64,000 nucleotides of DNA from Epiperipatus broadwayi (lineage: Eukaryota > Onychophora > Udeonychophora > Euonychophora > Peripatidae), in NCBI GenBank assembly GCA_028023455.1, contig JAQFVV010012395.1, positions 1,486,001-1,550,000 of the forward strand, given 5' to 3'. Shown piece by piece: positions 25,019 through 36,645 of this stretch. A program made the position numbers and the translations under genes. Positions within the stretch are counted from its first letter, which is position 1. Every line of letters starts with the position of its first letter. The notes below the pieces were generated by a model. That model made no database searches and was not told the DNA's origin. It was given only the letters and a program-made list of their open reading frames with translations.

Positions 25019-25104
25019 ACATGTTTGTATCAGTTGTATAAAATAGAGTGGAAGATTGAAGGGAACTTGAAAGTCTGAATTCAAATCCCCTCTAATTACA
25101 CCTA
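25019..25104 (+). mobile_element. tRNA-like SINE body, family C, downstream of hammerhead
   Basis: TCAGTTGTATAAAATAGAGT followed by GGAAGATTGAAGG, CTTGAAAGTCTG and TTCAAATCCCCTCTAATTAC aligns with the inverted copy at 24735-24815 and with 52740-52820. The B-box region reads GAATTCAAATCC, one change from consensus. With the hammerhead just upstream it forms a ribozyme plus tRNA-like composite about 150 bp long. Confidence 0.6.
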
Positions 25105-25287
25105 GCTTAACTATAAATACTAAGTATACTTGTATTTAAAAATATTATCTTGTAACAATAGATAGATTTTCAATAGATTATATATTTTATTATCTGAAGA
25201 ATTTCTGATCTTAAAAAAATAGATGTATAACAGATGTGATTAGAAAGATTAAAAGTATTATTAAGAAATATATATAAAAGAGCAAAA

Positions 25288-25381
25288 TAAATTAATATTT
25301 ATTTTTCTGACTATGAAAAGATATTTGATAGAGTAAATAGGATTATAGTATTTTGTCATATGAGTGAAAAAGAAATAAATT
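25288..25381 (+). pseudogene. Reverse transcriptase fragment of a non-LTR element
   Basis: The plus strand encodes FSDYEKIFDRVNRIIVF, which matches the reverse-transcriptase motif in which an Asp begins the (D)YxKAFDxV segment. The normal Ala before Phe is Ile here. The fragment is short, ends at a TGA, and has no intact surroundings. Confidence 0.55.
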
Positions 25382-25479
25382 GAAAAGAGGCATTTATTGA
25401 TAAATAGATGTGATGTGATGTATTGTGGCTTCTTAAACGAAATCAATAATATCTCAGCAATTATGCCCAGATAAACCTG

Positions 25480-25810
25480 TTAGCCACTTTATTTTCCATT
25501 CCCCACTCTAAATTTTCCCATATTCTGCCCCACCCCATTTCCACAACATAATCTTTATCAATTCTATAACCTTTATATCTAAATCTCCTTTATCTTTTCC
25601 CAAACCCAGCATAAAAAAACAATAATTCACTTTCTGTATAATCACTTTTTTCATATTTATTCTTCCATAACTTCATTATATGTACCCTTTCTGTTTTCAA
25701 GATTTATATTCAATTAACAAATGTCTAATATTTTCTATTCCTTTCTTACATAATTTACAAAATAAATCACCCATTTTTTTCCATTTACATGTATATTCTC
25801 TTGTAGCTAA
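25480..25810 (-). pseudogene. Non-LTR element C-terminal Zn-finger-like fragment
   Basis: The minus strand encodes GDLFCKLCKKGIENIRHLLI near 25700-25785. This has the C-x2-C...H spacing of the C-terminal knuckle of many LINE proteins, with the last Cys replaced (EYKS). Degenerate sequence continues to about 25480. The fragment abuts the left end of the Merlin element, which may have inserted into it. Confidence 0.45.
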
Positions 25811-25811
25811 A

Positions 25812-26955
25812 GATATTCATTTAGTATGCTGTCGCCACCTTTTTGGTTTCTTAAGGGGAGTCCCAGACTCTATGGTTGATGCATCCAAGTGATAAATGAG
25901 ATCAAACAAACTACGAGGTCGCAATAGGTAGCATTCCAGTTATTTGGACCATTTGTTAATGAATCGTATTTTCCATCAGTAATTAAAAAATTAATGTGCA
26001 AATTTTGTACAGCTATGCTTGATCAAAGCATGTAACTAGAAGATAAAAAATAAAATTGCATAAACTCAGACTAAGTTAAAATAAAATTGCTTATGATCAA
26101 ACAGAAATTGCTTAAGCTAAATGAAAATTAAAAATAAAATTGCTGAAAAAAACTGCTGAAAGAGCATTTGTGTATTCAAAGATATAAATTAAAAAATAAA
26201 TTGATAAATACTAATGCATTTTATTACAATTAATATATGGCGGTAACTATGTGTTTAATAAATGTAAAAAATAACTGCCTCAAACAAACAATGTGTGTAA
26301 GATAAAATCTAAAATATCACAACCAAAAGAAAAATTGCCTTACATTAATATTATAAATAATAAAAAATCAGATTTTTTTTTATTTTCAAAGCAAGTATTG
26401 TTAAGCTTTTTATTTTTCCACATGTAGCTATGAAGAAAAAGATGGAGATACCAAAAGATTGACCATAAAATTTCATAAGCCTGACCATTTGTTTAAAAAA
26501 ATGGAAAAAAAATCAAATTGCATAGGCTCAAACAAGAAATTTGCATAAGCTGAAATAAAATTGCATAAAATAATTTAATTAACAGGAAAAACAATAAATC
26601 CTAATGCATTTTATTACAATTAATATAATAGAGGCAATCACTTAAAAACAACTAAATTGCCTGTAAGTGTAAACAAGCAATGTGCCTTTGGTAAAATAAT
26701 TAAAATATAACAGTTTAAAGAAAAATTGCCTAAACTAAAGCGTATTAATTTTACAATTAATACTAAATCAGATTTTTTTTTACCAGAAAGGGAATGATGG
26801 TGCTTGCTTCCCTTGTTGCATGTAGTTATGGAAAAAAAAAGATGGAAATAAGAAAAAGATAGTGGTGTTCACATTTGATTTTATGATATAGATATCAGAT
26901 CAAAGCAGTGGAGATCACACACACTTGATCATGTGAAGTTCTTATGGGCTCTTGA
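25812..26955. repeat. Left inverted arm of the Merlin element
   Basis: Contains two copies of a sub-terminal block: TAATGCATTTTATTACAATT near 26210 and again near 26601, and a TGTAGYTATGRARAAAAAGA block near 26424 and 26819. Several AAAATTGCATAAGC-like repeats also occur. The inner end has TTTGATTTTATGATATAGAT followed by ATCAGATCAAAGCAG, which matches the right arm near 29010-29060 in inverse orientation. Confidence 0.65.
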
Positions 26956-27151
26956 AATTTATATAGCTATTTATATAATTTTCTATCTATTAACATCAAA
27001 ATTATTTTCCCCATCAACAAATGAACACGGAAGCATATTTAAAAAAATATTTGCAGATTTTATTATTTAAAAATATTACAAATTCAAGTACTTTTAATTA
27101 CTCAAGAAGAGGAGTGCTATGGAGAGCAGCTGCTATGTCAAAATAGTTATG

Positions 27152-28159
27152 CTACAAAATAAAAGTAGTAAGATAAGCATTTAAGAAAAATTTGCTGATT
27201 ATTTCAAATGTAAAAGAAGTATTTGTTTTTAAATAATTGGTATGTAACATTAGCATATTTGAGAAATTTAACGAATATCTCTCACTCAGGTTCCTTTGAC
27301 CCATCCAGAAAATATAATCCAAGTGGGGTTGGAGTAGATCCAGTGACATGCCTCTCATCTTATTTAAAATTTTTACTTTTGCTTCTAGCAAAGATCTTTC
27401 TATAGATTGCATAAAAGTGCCTGTCACCAGATATACATACTTATGCTGATGCTTGACGAAGTATTTAAACCCCTTATAATATTAAGGTCTGCATAAACTG
27501 GCCACTGATCTCAATGGGTGACAGCCAGCTGCACATTCCCTTTCAATAATGGGAATTAAACATAAATTATGGCACTGAAAAGTAGTGGCAATTGGGGTTC
27601 TTTTTTAATCTGAAAACCCAAGATCTATCAATTCAGGCCCCATGGTTCTTATTAATTGGTTTAACTATGATATCAATACTCATAGCCATATGATTTCTGC
27701 TGGGCAGTCTTAATAATTTTCAGTTGCCAGCAAATCTGACTTCATCAGTTTGAATAGATTATTCAGTCCCGAACAAACTTTTCTATGAAAATTGAACCAG
27801 TCCACCACAGTTGCCAAAGATTTGCTGCTCATCTTCATCATTGTTTTAACAGGTATATCCAATATAAAAAAACAATTTGAAAATTTCACATAAGATTAAA
27901 TGACTTAATATAGTCGCTAACATTCATGTAATAAATGAATTTCCTGCATGGATAGAGTGGATAGTCTGGCACCACAACAGTGCAGAGAAGGCAGTCAATC
28001 ACCCTTGCAGCTTTTCCTCTGCTTTTCAACCATGCATTCACTATACTTTGTGCGTGGCTTTTTTCTCTCTTCATCATTGATGATATCATGCTGTCTTAAA
28101 AAGTTAACAGCTTGGTTCTTGGTAGTAACAACTTCAAAATAAAATGATTTCAATGCCAT
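27152..28159 (-). pseudogene. Merlin transposase pseudogene
   Basis: From ATG at 28159 the frame gives a helix with NQAVNFLRQHDIIND, the N-terminal region of ISXO2-like transposases. After frameshifts come SSKSLATVVDWFNFHRKVC (about 27770-27830), a LIPIIERECAAG piece, and then VTGTFMQSIERSLLEAKVKI followed by LNKMRGMSLDLLQPHLDYIF at 27430-27300. These are the family's recognition segments in correct order: SSKTVVDW, the LLPII..C.PG strand, TG.HTQ.IE..W...K, and the C-terminal HLDE..WR helix. The invariant Trp after SIER is Leu, and the first catalytic Asp region (IGGPG..VEIDE) is too decayed to place. Stops and frameshifts make it inactive. Confidence 0.7.
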
Positions 28160-28229
28160 AATAATTTTGCAGGCTGGTCTCAGATAAAATTATTATGTTA
28201 CTTAGAAGAAATTAGTCTCACAAGAAGTT

Positions 28230-30527
28230 ATTTTTATTTCTAAAATTTTGAATGAAAATTTGTTCTTTGTAGACATTTTCAAATCATGTGATCACATGTG
28301 AATAATGCTAACTTTTTCTCCATCTTTTTTTCGTAATTACATGTGAGAAATGAACACACAATATTACTTGCTTTAGTAAAAAAAAAATCCGATTTATTAT
28401 TTTTTATTAATTGTAAAATTAATATTCTTTAGTTTAGACAATTTTTCTTTCGGCTAATTTTTGGTTAGGTTCTTAGGCACATTTCTTGTTTGAACTTATT
28501 CAATTTTTTTTTCTATATCTTTTTTTTCATAACTACATGTGAGAAATGAAGTCCACAATAAAACTTGCATTGATAAGAAAAAAAATCTGATTTTTTATTA
28601 ATTGTAAAATGAACATGCTTTAGTTTAGTCTATTTCTCTTTAATCTGCCTTATTTTAGATTATTTTACCTTACACATGTTGCTTGTTTGAGCTTACCATA
28701 ATTTCTGTTGTGGCAGTTTTCATGTTTATTCAACATGTGGTTACTGCCATATACTAATTGTAATAAAAGGCATTCAGATTAGTTTTTTTCCTGTTAATTA
28801 TAATATTAGATTATTTTATATAATTTTATTTTACTCATTTCAAATTTTTTCTTAGTAACTACATATGAAAAATGAAGCACACAACAATACTCATTTTTGT
28901 AAGAAAAGAAAAAAGATTTATTATTTTTAAATTAATTATAAAATTAATATTTTTTAGTTTAGCCAATTTTTCTTTTGACTAATGTTAGGATTTCTGGTTC
29001 ATGTTATCAAGTGTGAATTCTGCTGCTTTGATCTGATATCCATGCCATAAGATCAAATGTGAACACAGCTATTTTTTTCATAACTAATTGCAACAAAGTT
29101 AGCATGTAACATCAGTCCCTTTCTGGTAAGAAAAAATCTGATTTATTATTAATTGTAAAATTAATATACTTTAGTATTTTATATTATTTTACCTTACACA
29201 CATTATTGTTTGAGGTTCCACAATTTCTCTTTCTGCAGTTTTGACATTTATTCAACACGTAGTTACCACCATACATTAATTGTAATAAAATGCATTAGGA
29301 TTTATTGTTTTTCTACTAATTATAATATTAAATTATTTTATGCAATTTTATTTCAGTTTATGCCAATTTCTTGTTTGAGTCTATGTAATTTGTTTTTTCT
29401 TTGTAGTTTTTTTTTTTTAACAAATGGTCAGGCTTATGCAATTTTATAGTCATCTTTTGGCATCCCCTTATTTTTCTTTGTAGCTATTTGAGAAATTAAA
29501 CATACAACAATACTGGCTTTGATAAGAAAAAAAATCCATTTTTTTTATTAATTGTAAAATTAATATGCTTTGGTTTAGTCAATTTCTCTTTTGGCTACTG
29601 TATTTTTGACTATTTTATCTTTCGCACATTGCTTGGTTGAGCTTATTGCAATTTCTCTTTTGGCTGTTGTTTTTCTGTTTATCCAATACATGATTAGCAC
29701 TTTAGATTAATTGTAATAAAATACATTTCCACCTTATATTAATTGTGATAAAATGCATTAGTATTTATTAATTATAAGCTTAGTTTGAGCAATTTTATTT
29801 TTTAATTTTTATTTTTATGAGTTTGCAAATGCTCTTTTGACAGTTGTTTTTAAATTTCTTCGACACATAGTTACCACTGCATATTAATTGTAATAAAATG
29901 CATTAGTATTTATTAATCATATGCTAATTTTGAGCAATTTACTTTTTAATTTTTATCTTTGAGTACGCAAATGCTCTTTCAGCAGTTTTTTTACATTTAT
30001 TCAACATGTGGTTACCACCGTATATTAATTGTAATAAAAAATTTGAGCATTTTTATTTTTTAATTATATCTTTGAGTATGCAACTGCTCTTTTGATAGTT
30101 GTTTTTATATTTATTCAACACATTACATGCATGTTTTGTTTGTCCGTATGCAATTTTATTCTAGCTTAGTCTGAGTTTATGCAATTTTATTTTAACTTAT
30201 GTACATTTTATGGACAATCTTTTGTTTGGTCATGTGATTTTTTTGATTTTTTTTTTTTTGTAGTTTAGTTTGAGTTAATGCAATTTTATTTTTTATCTTT
30301 TAGTCATGCGATTTGATCAAGCATAGTTGTACAAAATTTGTGTGTTCATTTTTCAATTATTGGTGGAAAATGCGATTTTGTAACAAATGGTCAAAATAAT
30401 TGGAACACCACCATTCATGAGCTCATGATTTTTTCAATCTCATTTACTGCTTGAATGTGTCAGCAATAGGTTTGGGGTTTCTCTTAGAAATCAAAATGGT
30501 GGAGAGCATATACTAAATGAGTATCAA
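28230..30527. repeat. Right inverted arm of the Merlin element with expanded sub-terminal repeats
   Basis: The block ATTAATTGTAATAAAATGCA, the reverse complement of the left-arm block, recurs with variation near 28755, 29275, 29707, 29740, 29883 and 30025. The block with AACTACATGTGAGAAATGAA recurs near 28340, 28533 and 28858. Repeats of GCAATTTTATTTT follow towards the end. The arm is about twice as long as the left one through these extra copies. Such sub-terminal repeats are often transposase-binding sites in other DNA transposons; that role is inferred here. Confidence 0.6.
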
Positions 30528-30529
30528 AA

Positions 30530-31060
30530 AAATGTGCACTTTGATTCAAAATGATTTCCATGGTTTTTTTAATTTTTTGTTTCCTAGGATAATATTTTCG
30601 TTTTATTTTATATATGATACTATCTCCTGTTTTAAGAGTTATTATTTGTTACTTATTGCATAATGTTCTACATAACAGATTTCACTTTTATATATCAGAA
30701 GCAGCAATCAAAGTTATAATGATTCTGGTAATAGATAAATAAATAAAAATTCAATCATTTTCTATTTATTAGAATTTGTAATTCCCTTATTTATTAAGAT
30801 TGCAATTAAAAAAAATAAAACAATTCAATCAAACAATTTTCACTATTTAATTTTTGAAACAATTTGCTTTCAAAACAAACCATTTTCAATATAAATTCAA
30901 ATTGACAATTTCTCTTTAAACAAAAAAAATTAGTATTTGGACAATTTCACAATTAGATGCTGTGTGTCACTTGTTGAGGAAAAGATGCCAAAAGTAATTA
31001 TAAATTTAATACTTGTTTTACTCCATGTTATTATAATATTTTGATATGGATGGAATTTGC
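30530..31060. other. AT-rich stretch, nothing recognised
   Basis: Ordinary AT-rich DNA between the Merlin element and the next LINE carcass. Confidence 0.5.
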
Positions 31061-31074
31061 ACAGAGTAACTAGC

Positions 31075-33060
31075 CGATTTTCTGATAATTTGCCAGTATT
31101 GCAGATTATAAGGAAGACCTCAATAGAATCTTATCTAGGATTGATAAAACTTGAAGATAGTTTAGAATGAACATAAATGCCAATAAAATTAAAATAAGTA
31201 AAATAAATAGAGAGAATAAAAAAAATTATATGTAAGCAATAGACTGGAAGTTACAAAGAATGTTATTTCTTTTAATATTTGGGAAGCTGAATAACTGATG
31301 ATAGAAGTGGCAATCAAGAAATCAGTGTGAGAATTGCATTGAGAGTAGGAAGCTATTCTTTGGACTATTGAAATTAGATCTAAGAAAAAAACTATGTTAA
31401 ATGTTTTTTTTTTTTCTTCTGGAAGCTTCATAGGGAAAAGAAATGTGGATATTGGAGGCTTTAGAGCAGTGGTCTTCAATCTTTTCACACCTGTGGCCCG
31501 GCAAAAATAAGGATAAGATTTCGCGGACCGGCAGAAGTTTACAGATAAATTTTCGTAAAGATGTAACCTGCTTAGCCTTAGATAAACATAATTGTTATAA
31601 CTGACCAAAACAGCACACTAGTTATTGTGTATTGTAATGGTGTTTCTTACCTTCAAATGCTCTTTGGGAAGAGAAATGGGCAGTTCCTGGAAGTACTGCA
31701 ATACCAGGTCAACCCGTGGCAGAGGCGGAGCAAGCCCCTAATTCTCTACCTAATTCCAAAAATCAGTTTAATATTCTGGCCCCCATTAGGGAGCGTATCG
31801 GATATTAAGCTGATAAGAACAGATTGTTCTTATTAATGTGCTTGCATTTCTATGTTTATTATTTCATTGTTAAAACATTCAAGAATAAAATGTTATTCAC
31901 CTGAATGTTGGGAAATATCATGGCAATGATTATGATAAATGTAATATCTGTATTTAATGTTAAATATACGAGATGGTTATATATATATGGAGGTTGTCTT
32001 TTGATACTAGTAAGGGCAAAATAGAAATCGCTTAATTAATCACTGTGCTGTCAAAAAAAAATTCGCCGTATTTTAAATCTGAAAAAATAAAACGAAACGT
32101 GTAAAAGTCTGAAGTTTTGATGTTATTGTAATTTTTTTTGTGTGCTGGTGTGTTGAAAGGATCAAAAAATGTAATTAATAGGAAAAGTTTTTTTTAAAAA
32201 ATGGTAAAATAGATATCGCGTAATAGAAATAAAGCCAAAAAAAAAAAAAAATCGCAGTTATTTTTTGTTTGTTTTTATTTTTAAAAAAAGGTTAACAGAA
32301 ATTGTTTAAAAATAAAAGTTTTAGTATATTAGCAGTATACAAATAAAACCAAAAAATATTGCCTTATAGGCCAAAAAAAAAAGTGGGCGTATTTTTAAAC
32401 AAAAAAAAAAACGAAACTTGAAAAGGTCCAAAGTTTTGATCTTGTTTTAACACATAATGGCGACAAGCAACCGTGATTGGCTATCCAAAGACAACTGGAG
32501 TTTGTTTAATAAAAAACCTTTTTTTTTTTTAAAATTTTGAATTTTTTTAGAAAAATAATAAATTTAATTCTATCTCTCCATAAACATCTGTGATAAATAG
32601 AAAAACAAATTAATTTATGTATGATTGATTAGATTTCGTTTTTGTTCTGTTTCTTATTTTTTAACAGAGTAAAAATGCGATGAAAAAATAAATAAAAACT
32701 GTTTATATTAATTAAAAGTTTAAAATCTGATTATTTTGTTATTACTAACTTTCTTGCCAGTCTAGCGCGACCCGGCAGAAAACTTCCGCGGCCTGACACC
32801 GGGCCGCGGCCCAGTGGTTGAAGACCACTGCTTTAGAGAATTGTATTTGGAAATATATGGAAAGATAGAAGTGTTGAAAAGTGCGTAAAAAATATGAAGA
32901 GGTAGAGGAGTTATAAAAATATATGATGGAAGGAACTCTTAAGCTGTATAAGGAAGAAAATTTTAAAAAAGGAAATTTGATGATCTTAGAGAGGAAAATG
33001 ACTTATGTTGTTTTTGTATGCAGATATACCAATTAACTAAATTTTAATGATGATTATAAT
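31075..33060 (+). pseudogene. Non-LTR retrotransposon carcass split by a hAT insertion
   Basis: Upstream of the insertion, plus-strand pieces include RMNINANKIKIS (family form MKIN..KTK.M) and GNQEISVRIALRVGSYS (family form EI..RI..A...F), followed by a decayed WS.LLYG.E-like region. Directly after the insertion, NCIWKYMERxK continues the usual LE.WxWRRME segment. Further on a VCRYTNxL ending resembles the LCRQTN 3' end of these proteins. Many stops and frameshifts show an old copy. The order on both sides is continuous if 31467-32838 is removed. Confidence 0.55.
31467..32830. mobile_element. Non-autonomous hAT-type transposon with perfect 8-bp target duplication
   Basis: CTTTAGAG occurs at 31459-31466 and 32831-32838, the 8-bp duplication typical of hAT elements. 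The terminal inverted repeat starts CAGTGGTCTTCAA at both ends. GC-rich sub-terminal segments follow: CTGTGGCCCGGC on the left and GGGCCGCGGCCC plus CGCGGCC on the right. This resembles the widespread hAT ends of form CAGTGGTTCTCAACC...GTGGCCCGG. The 1.36-kb interior is A/T-rich with two related direct repeats (about 32045-32125 and 32365-32445, sharing GTATTTTAAA, AAAACGAAAC and AAAGTTTTGAT) and no transposase. Confidence 0.85.
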
Positions 33061-33386
33061 GGAATCATTATTGTTTGAAACCATTTAAATATTTATGAAA
33101 TTAATTATTAAAGCTTGCATGAATTTTCAAGTATAAACTGCAATCAAAACAAATTTAAATAAAATAGAAAGTATGAATGCAAGAGAAAGTCAGCAATCAA
33201 AGTGGTGATGGTAAATATTACTTGTATTTTGCTATTATTACTTTCTTACGCTATATTTGGAGCTACATAAGTTTAATCTTTATTAATTAGTCCTTGATGC
33301 ATTGTATCATAGTTATTTTAAAAATTGGTATTATCTCATAACACTATGTTTACATTTACTTCTTATTTAAATTTATGTATATGTAA

Positions 33387-33500
33387 TAGTCATATTGTTT
33401 AGGGGTAGACATCAAATTGTCATACCATCAATCAGTGTTTGATTAGTCATATTGTTTAGGGGTAGACATCAAATTGTCATACCATCAATCAGTGTTTGAT
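33387..33500. repeat. Perfect 57-bp tandem duplication
   Basis: Two adjacent identical 57-bp units start at TAGTCATATTG (33387 and 33444). No mismatch was seen, so the duplication is recent or an assembly effect. Confidence 0.85.
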
Positions 33501-33502
33501 TA

Positions 33503-36500
33503 TGTGATAGGTAAAGCTTAGAAATATTTTCAATTTTCATACAAGTTTGGGATTTTTTCCTTAGGCAGGTAGCTAATTCATTACCAACCCAACTTGCCAT
33601 CTATTTGTCTTTAAGTAGATATTTAGCTGAAATTAGATTAATACTCATTTGTCTTTCTTTTTCATTGTTCATTATTAGATATTTTCGAGAGTAGCCTATT
33701 TTTGCCTTAAAACGGGCTATTCTTGAAATAATATTGATGTTGAAAACGATATTTTCTTAAAATGTAGAAATGTATTTATGTTATTAATTAAAAAAAAAAA
33801 AAAGATTAATTACTTATGCAATTTAGATACAAACTGGTAGAGCATAGCAGTCTTATTCTCAATCAGGAATCGATCTAGACATCCTTCTTTGTCAAAAAAC
33901 ACCTATCACAGAGTGAACTGCTCAGGGCATTTAGTTATTAATATATTTGTAATATTATTTGTTATCATGATTATATATTGTTCCACAAGAGTACTTAAAA
34001 ATATAATTTTACAAACACTTTATTTCTAAGTTGGAGTTGCCTTCTGTTATATCTTAATTTTTACTTGTTGCCAATTTAATGTGTGCTGGTATATACATAT
34101 TAGCTATAGGAAGTGTTTAGAATATGATGCAATATTCTCTTATTATCTTTTTCAAAGTTTATTTACATTCAGTCTAGAACAAAAGCTTTAATTAAAACTT
34201 GTTCTATTGTTTTTCAGCCTTTGTTATTTTCTCCCTGTTATACAATTAAAAAGCCATTCCCCTTTTCAATTGTATTTTAAAAAGTTTTTTATTTTTAAAT
34301 TGTGGTCAGTTTTTGTAAGCATTTGCAAGATTCTGCCTGCCTGTTTGATCTTCGAAAAATTTCTTCAGGTAATAAAGATAGATGTGCTTAATAATTATAT
34401 TTTATCATTTAAATCAGTTGCTGTAATTATTAGAAACGAAGAAATTTTAAAAAATATCAAGTTATAAATTCATCTCATGTTTAAAGAGGGTAGGAGCAAA
34501 TATTCTTTGCATTAGCTAAAAAAATAAAAATATTTAAAGATTTGTTGATAACTATAAAATGGATTAGATAAAATATTAAAGCTGTTGTTTGAATTTTATG
34601 TATCTAACTATGTGTAATATACCCAAACATACATGCTAGCAGATTGTTTATTTTCTGTCTTATATGAATTTTTGAGATTTTTTTAAAAATTATTAAATCA
34701 ATCATTTACTTGGTGTTTTGAGAAAATTTCAAATGTCTGTGTAATAAAGTAGTTTTTTTTTTTTTTTTAAAAAAAAGATAAATATCTTGAAATAATCCAT
34801 TGTAAGGCAATATTATTTATTCCACTATCATTTCATAAAAGAATAACGAAGCAGAAGACATTGCTGATCAAGCTAGTTATTGCTGATTGATTTGTGATGG
34901 TTTTTAAGTTTTCCTTTTTTAAATTTTTTATCTAAGAATATAAATGTCTCTTCATACAAAATTTAATATATATATTTCAGCATAACTATATATACATGTG
35001 TATATGTTTGCCCTAATTCATTTTTTCCTTCTAAGTATACATTCAAATTTATTTGAATGATTAATACTATTTGGAAATTCAATAAATTACATAAATGTAA
35101 CTACTATTATGACAAACTTTTTTGCAAATATAATTGGTGAAAAATTAAAAAATAAATGGTTATATAAACTTATAAATTTGTTGTATCCAATGTCTTCATG
35201 TATAATTAAAAGCATTATTCATTAAACATTGTTTATCTATTTCTGAATTGCTTTGGTGAACCATAATTTTTTTTTTCTGTTAACAAAAAAGACTTAGGAT
35301 TGGTAAATGATCTACAACCAATCATAATCTTTGATTAATGGTTGATCTAAGATTATCTAGCTATTATTAACTAATGGATATTGGAAATCTGGGTATACAG
35401 ATTATAAAAATAAAATATAAAATTGCATATGTCCTTTAGCAAGGATCATGGAGGTACTGCATTTGTACAAATGTGATCTTATGGATTCCATTTACCTTAA
35501 CATAATATCATTTTTATATAGAAATACCTGTCCACAAGTTATGAAACATGTTTACTAGTATCAATAAATATTTTATATCAAAATAATATTCCTCATAATA
35601 AAAATCTGTTTGGACTCAAAGTTTATGTTCAATAATATATTTAACTCTACATATATTAAATAAAAAATAGGAATGGGATGGGGTAAAGATTCATGTTGAA
35701 ATAATTATTTCTCTTAGAAAAATGTATTTTAATAGAATATTAGAACAAAATTGGTGAAAGCTAGAGATATTATATTACTGAAGAGAATTCTGTTTTTATT
35801 TGCTATTATTGCAAACATTGATTTATAGTGAGAAAAGAAAATAATTTGTATGGAATGTTAGCAGAATGGGCAAAGATATAATGCCAAAAAATGACTTTTT
35901 GATAATTTTTTTATCTAAGTGTCATCATGAGCATGGGAAATACATTCTTAGTATATGTAGTGAATTCTTGATCCATCATATGTGCTTATATTATTTTTCT
36001 GTATCTACCATCTGTTTGTCTTGAAATCAGTGTCACAGAAATACATGTTTATCTTTTATTGATCTAGTAATTTTTGAAATTCATTTTTTACATTTTTTGT
36101 TGATAATTCATCATCTTGGTGCAATATGTTTTTATCTGGATAGTTTTTTTTTTTTACTTTGCAACAAAATATTTATTTTATTTTTAAAAAAATTAATTGT
36201 CATATGTTTTCTCTCATTTAATTTTTTACTTTAGATAGTTTTGTGAACTTGTATTTTAAAAGGAGAGGTTTTATTTTGTATGCAAATTTTCTATTTATTT
36301 TTTAAAAGTAAATCTTTTTCAGAGATCAGTTGAAACTTAAAATTTGTTAGAGCAAATAAATGTCTTCTTTTTTTTTATTTTTATAAAATCAAAATAATTA
36401 AATAAATTATTTTTTGTAATGAATTAATGATTAGATAAGATTATTTATTTTTAAAATGTACTTTTATCTTATTATTAATAACTCCAATTTTTTTTTAAAT

Positions 36501-36645
36501 AATGTAATTATGGCAATTTTAAAATTATGTATACAAATATTTTATTATGCATGCACATATTTTGTAAATAGTGGGTTTGGAACACTGAATTATAATATTA
36601 GAATTGTACTTAAAGCTAACAGTTAAAGTTTTACTTCACATATAC
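33503..36645. other. AT-rich stretch, nothing supported
   Basis: A weak tRNA-like string near 33830-33890 was not accepted. A T16/A8 homopolymer junction lies near 34750-34775. The open frame at 34207-34467 shows no family motif. An imperfect inverted repeat with ACAACCAATCATAATC and GATTAATGGTTG lies at about 35310-35350. Confidence 0.45.

Larger units (their letters stand above)
25812..30527 (-). mobile_element. Merlin-type DNA transposon, decayed, with long unequal inverted ends
   Basis: The ends match as inverted repeats. Left GATATTCATTTAGTATGCTG aligns with the reverse complement of the right end, GATACTCATTTAGTATATGC. Further in, ATTTGGACCATTTGTTA aligns with ATTTTGACCATTTGTTA. Between the arms lies a minus-strand relic of a Merlin (IS1016/ISXO2-like DDE) transposase. 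The left arm is about 1.1 kb and the right about 2.3 kb because of internal repeat expansion. Merlin elements normally make 8-9 bp target duplications, but no convincing one could be fixed. The coding region is broken in several places, so it is not autonomous. Confidence 0.7.

Noticed and set aside
31189-31608. 139-codon open frame on the minus strand
   Set aside because: It runs across the boundary of the hAT element into LINE debris, so it is a chance frame over two unrelated sequences.
33830-33930. tRNA-like string GGTAGAGCATAGCA with GGAATCGATC
   Set aside because: The B box does not match consensus, there is no cloverleaf, and no related copy occurs in the window.
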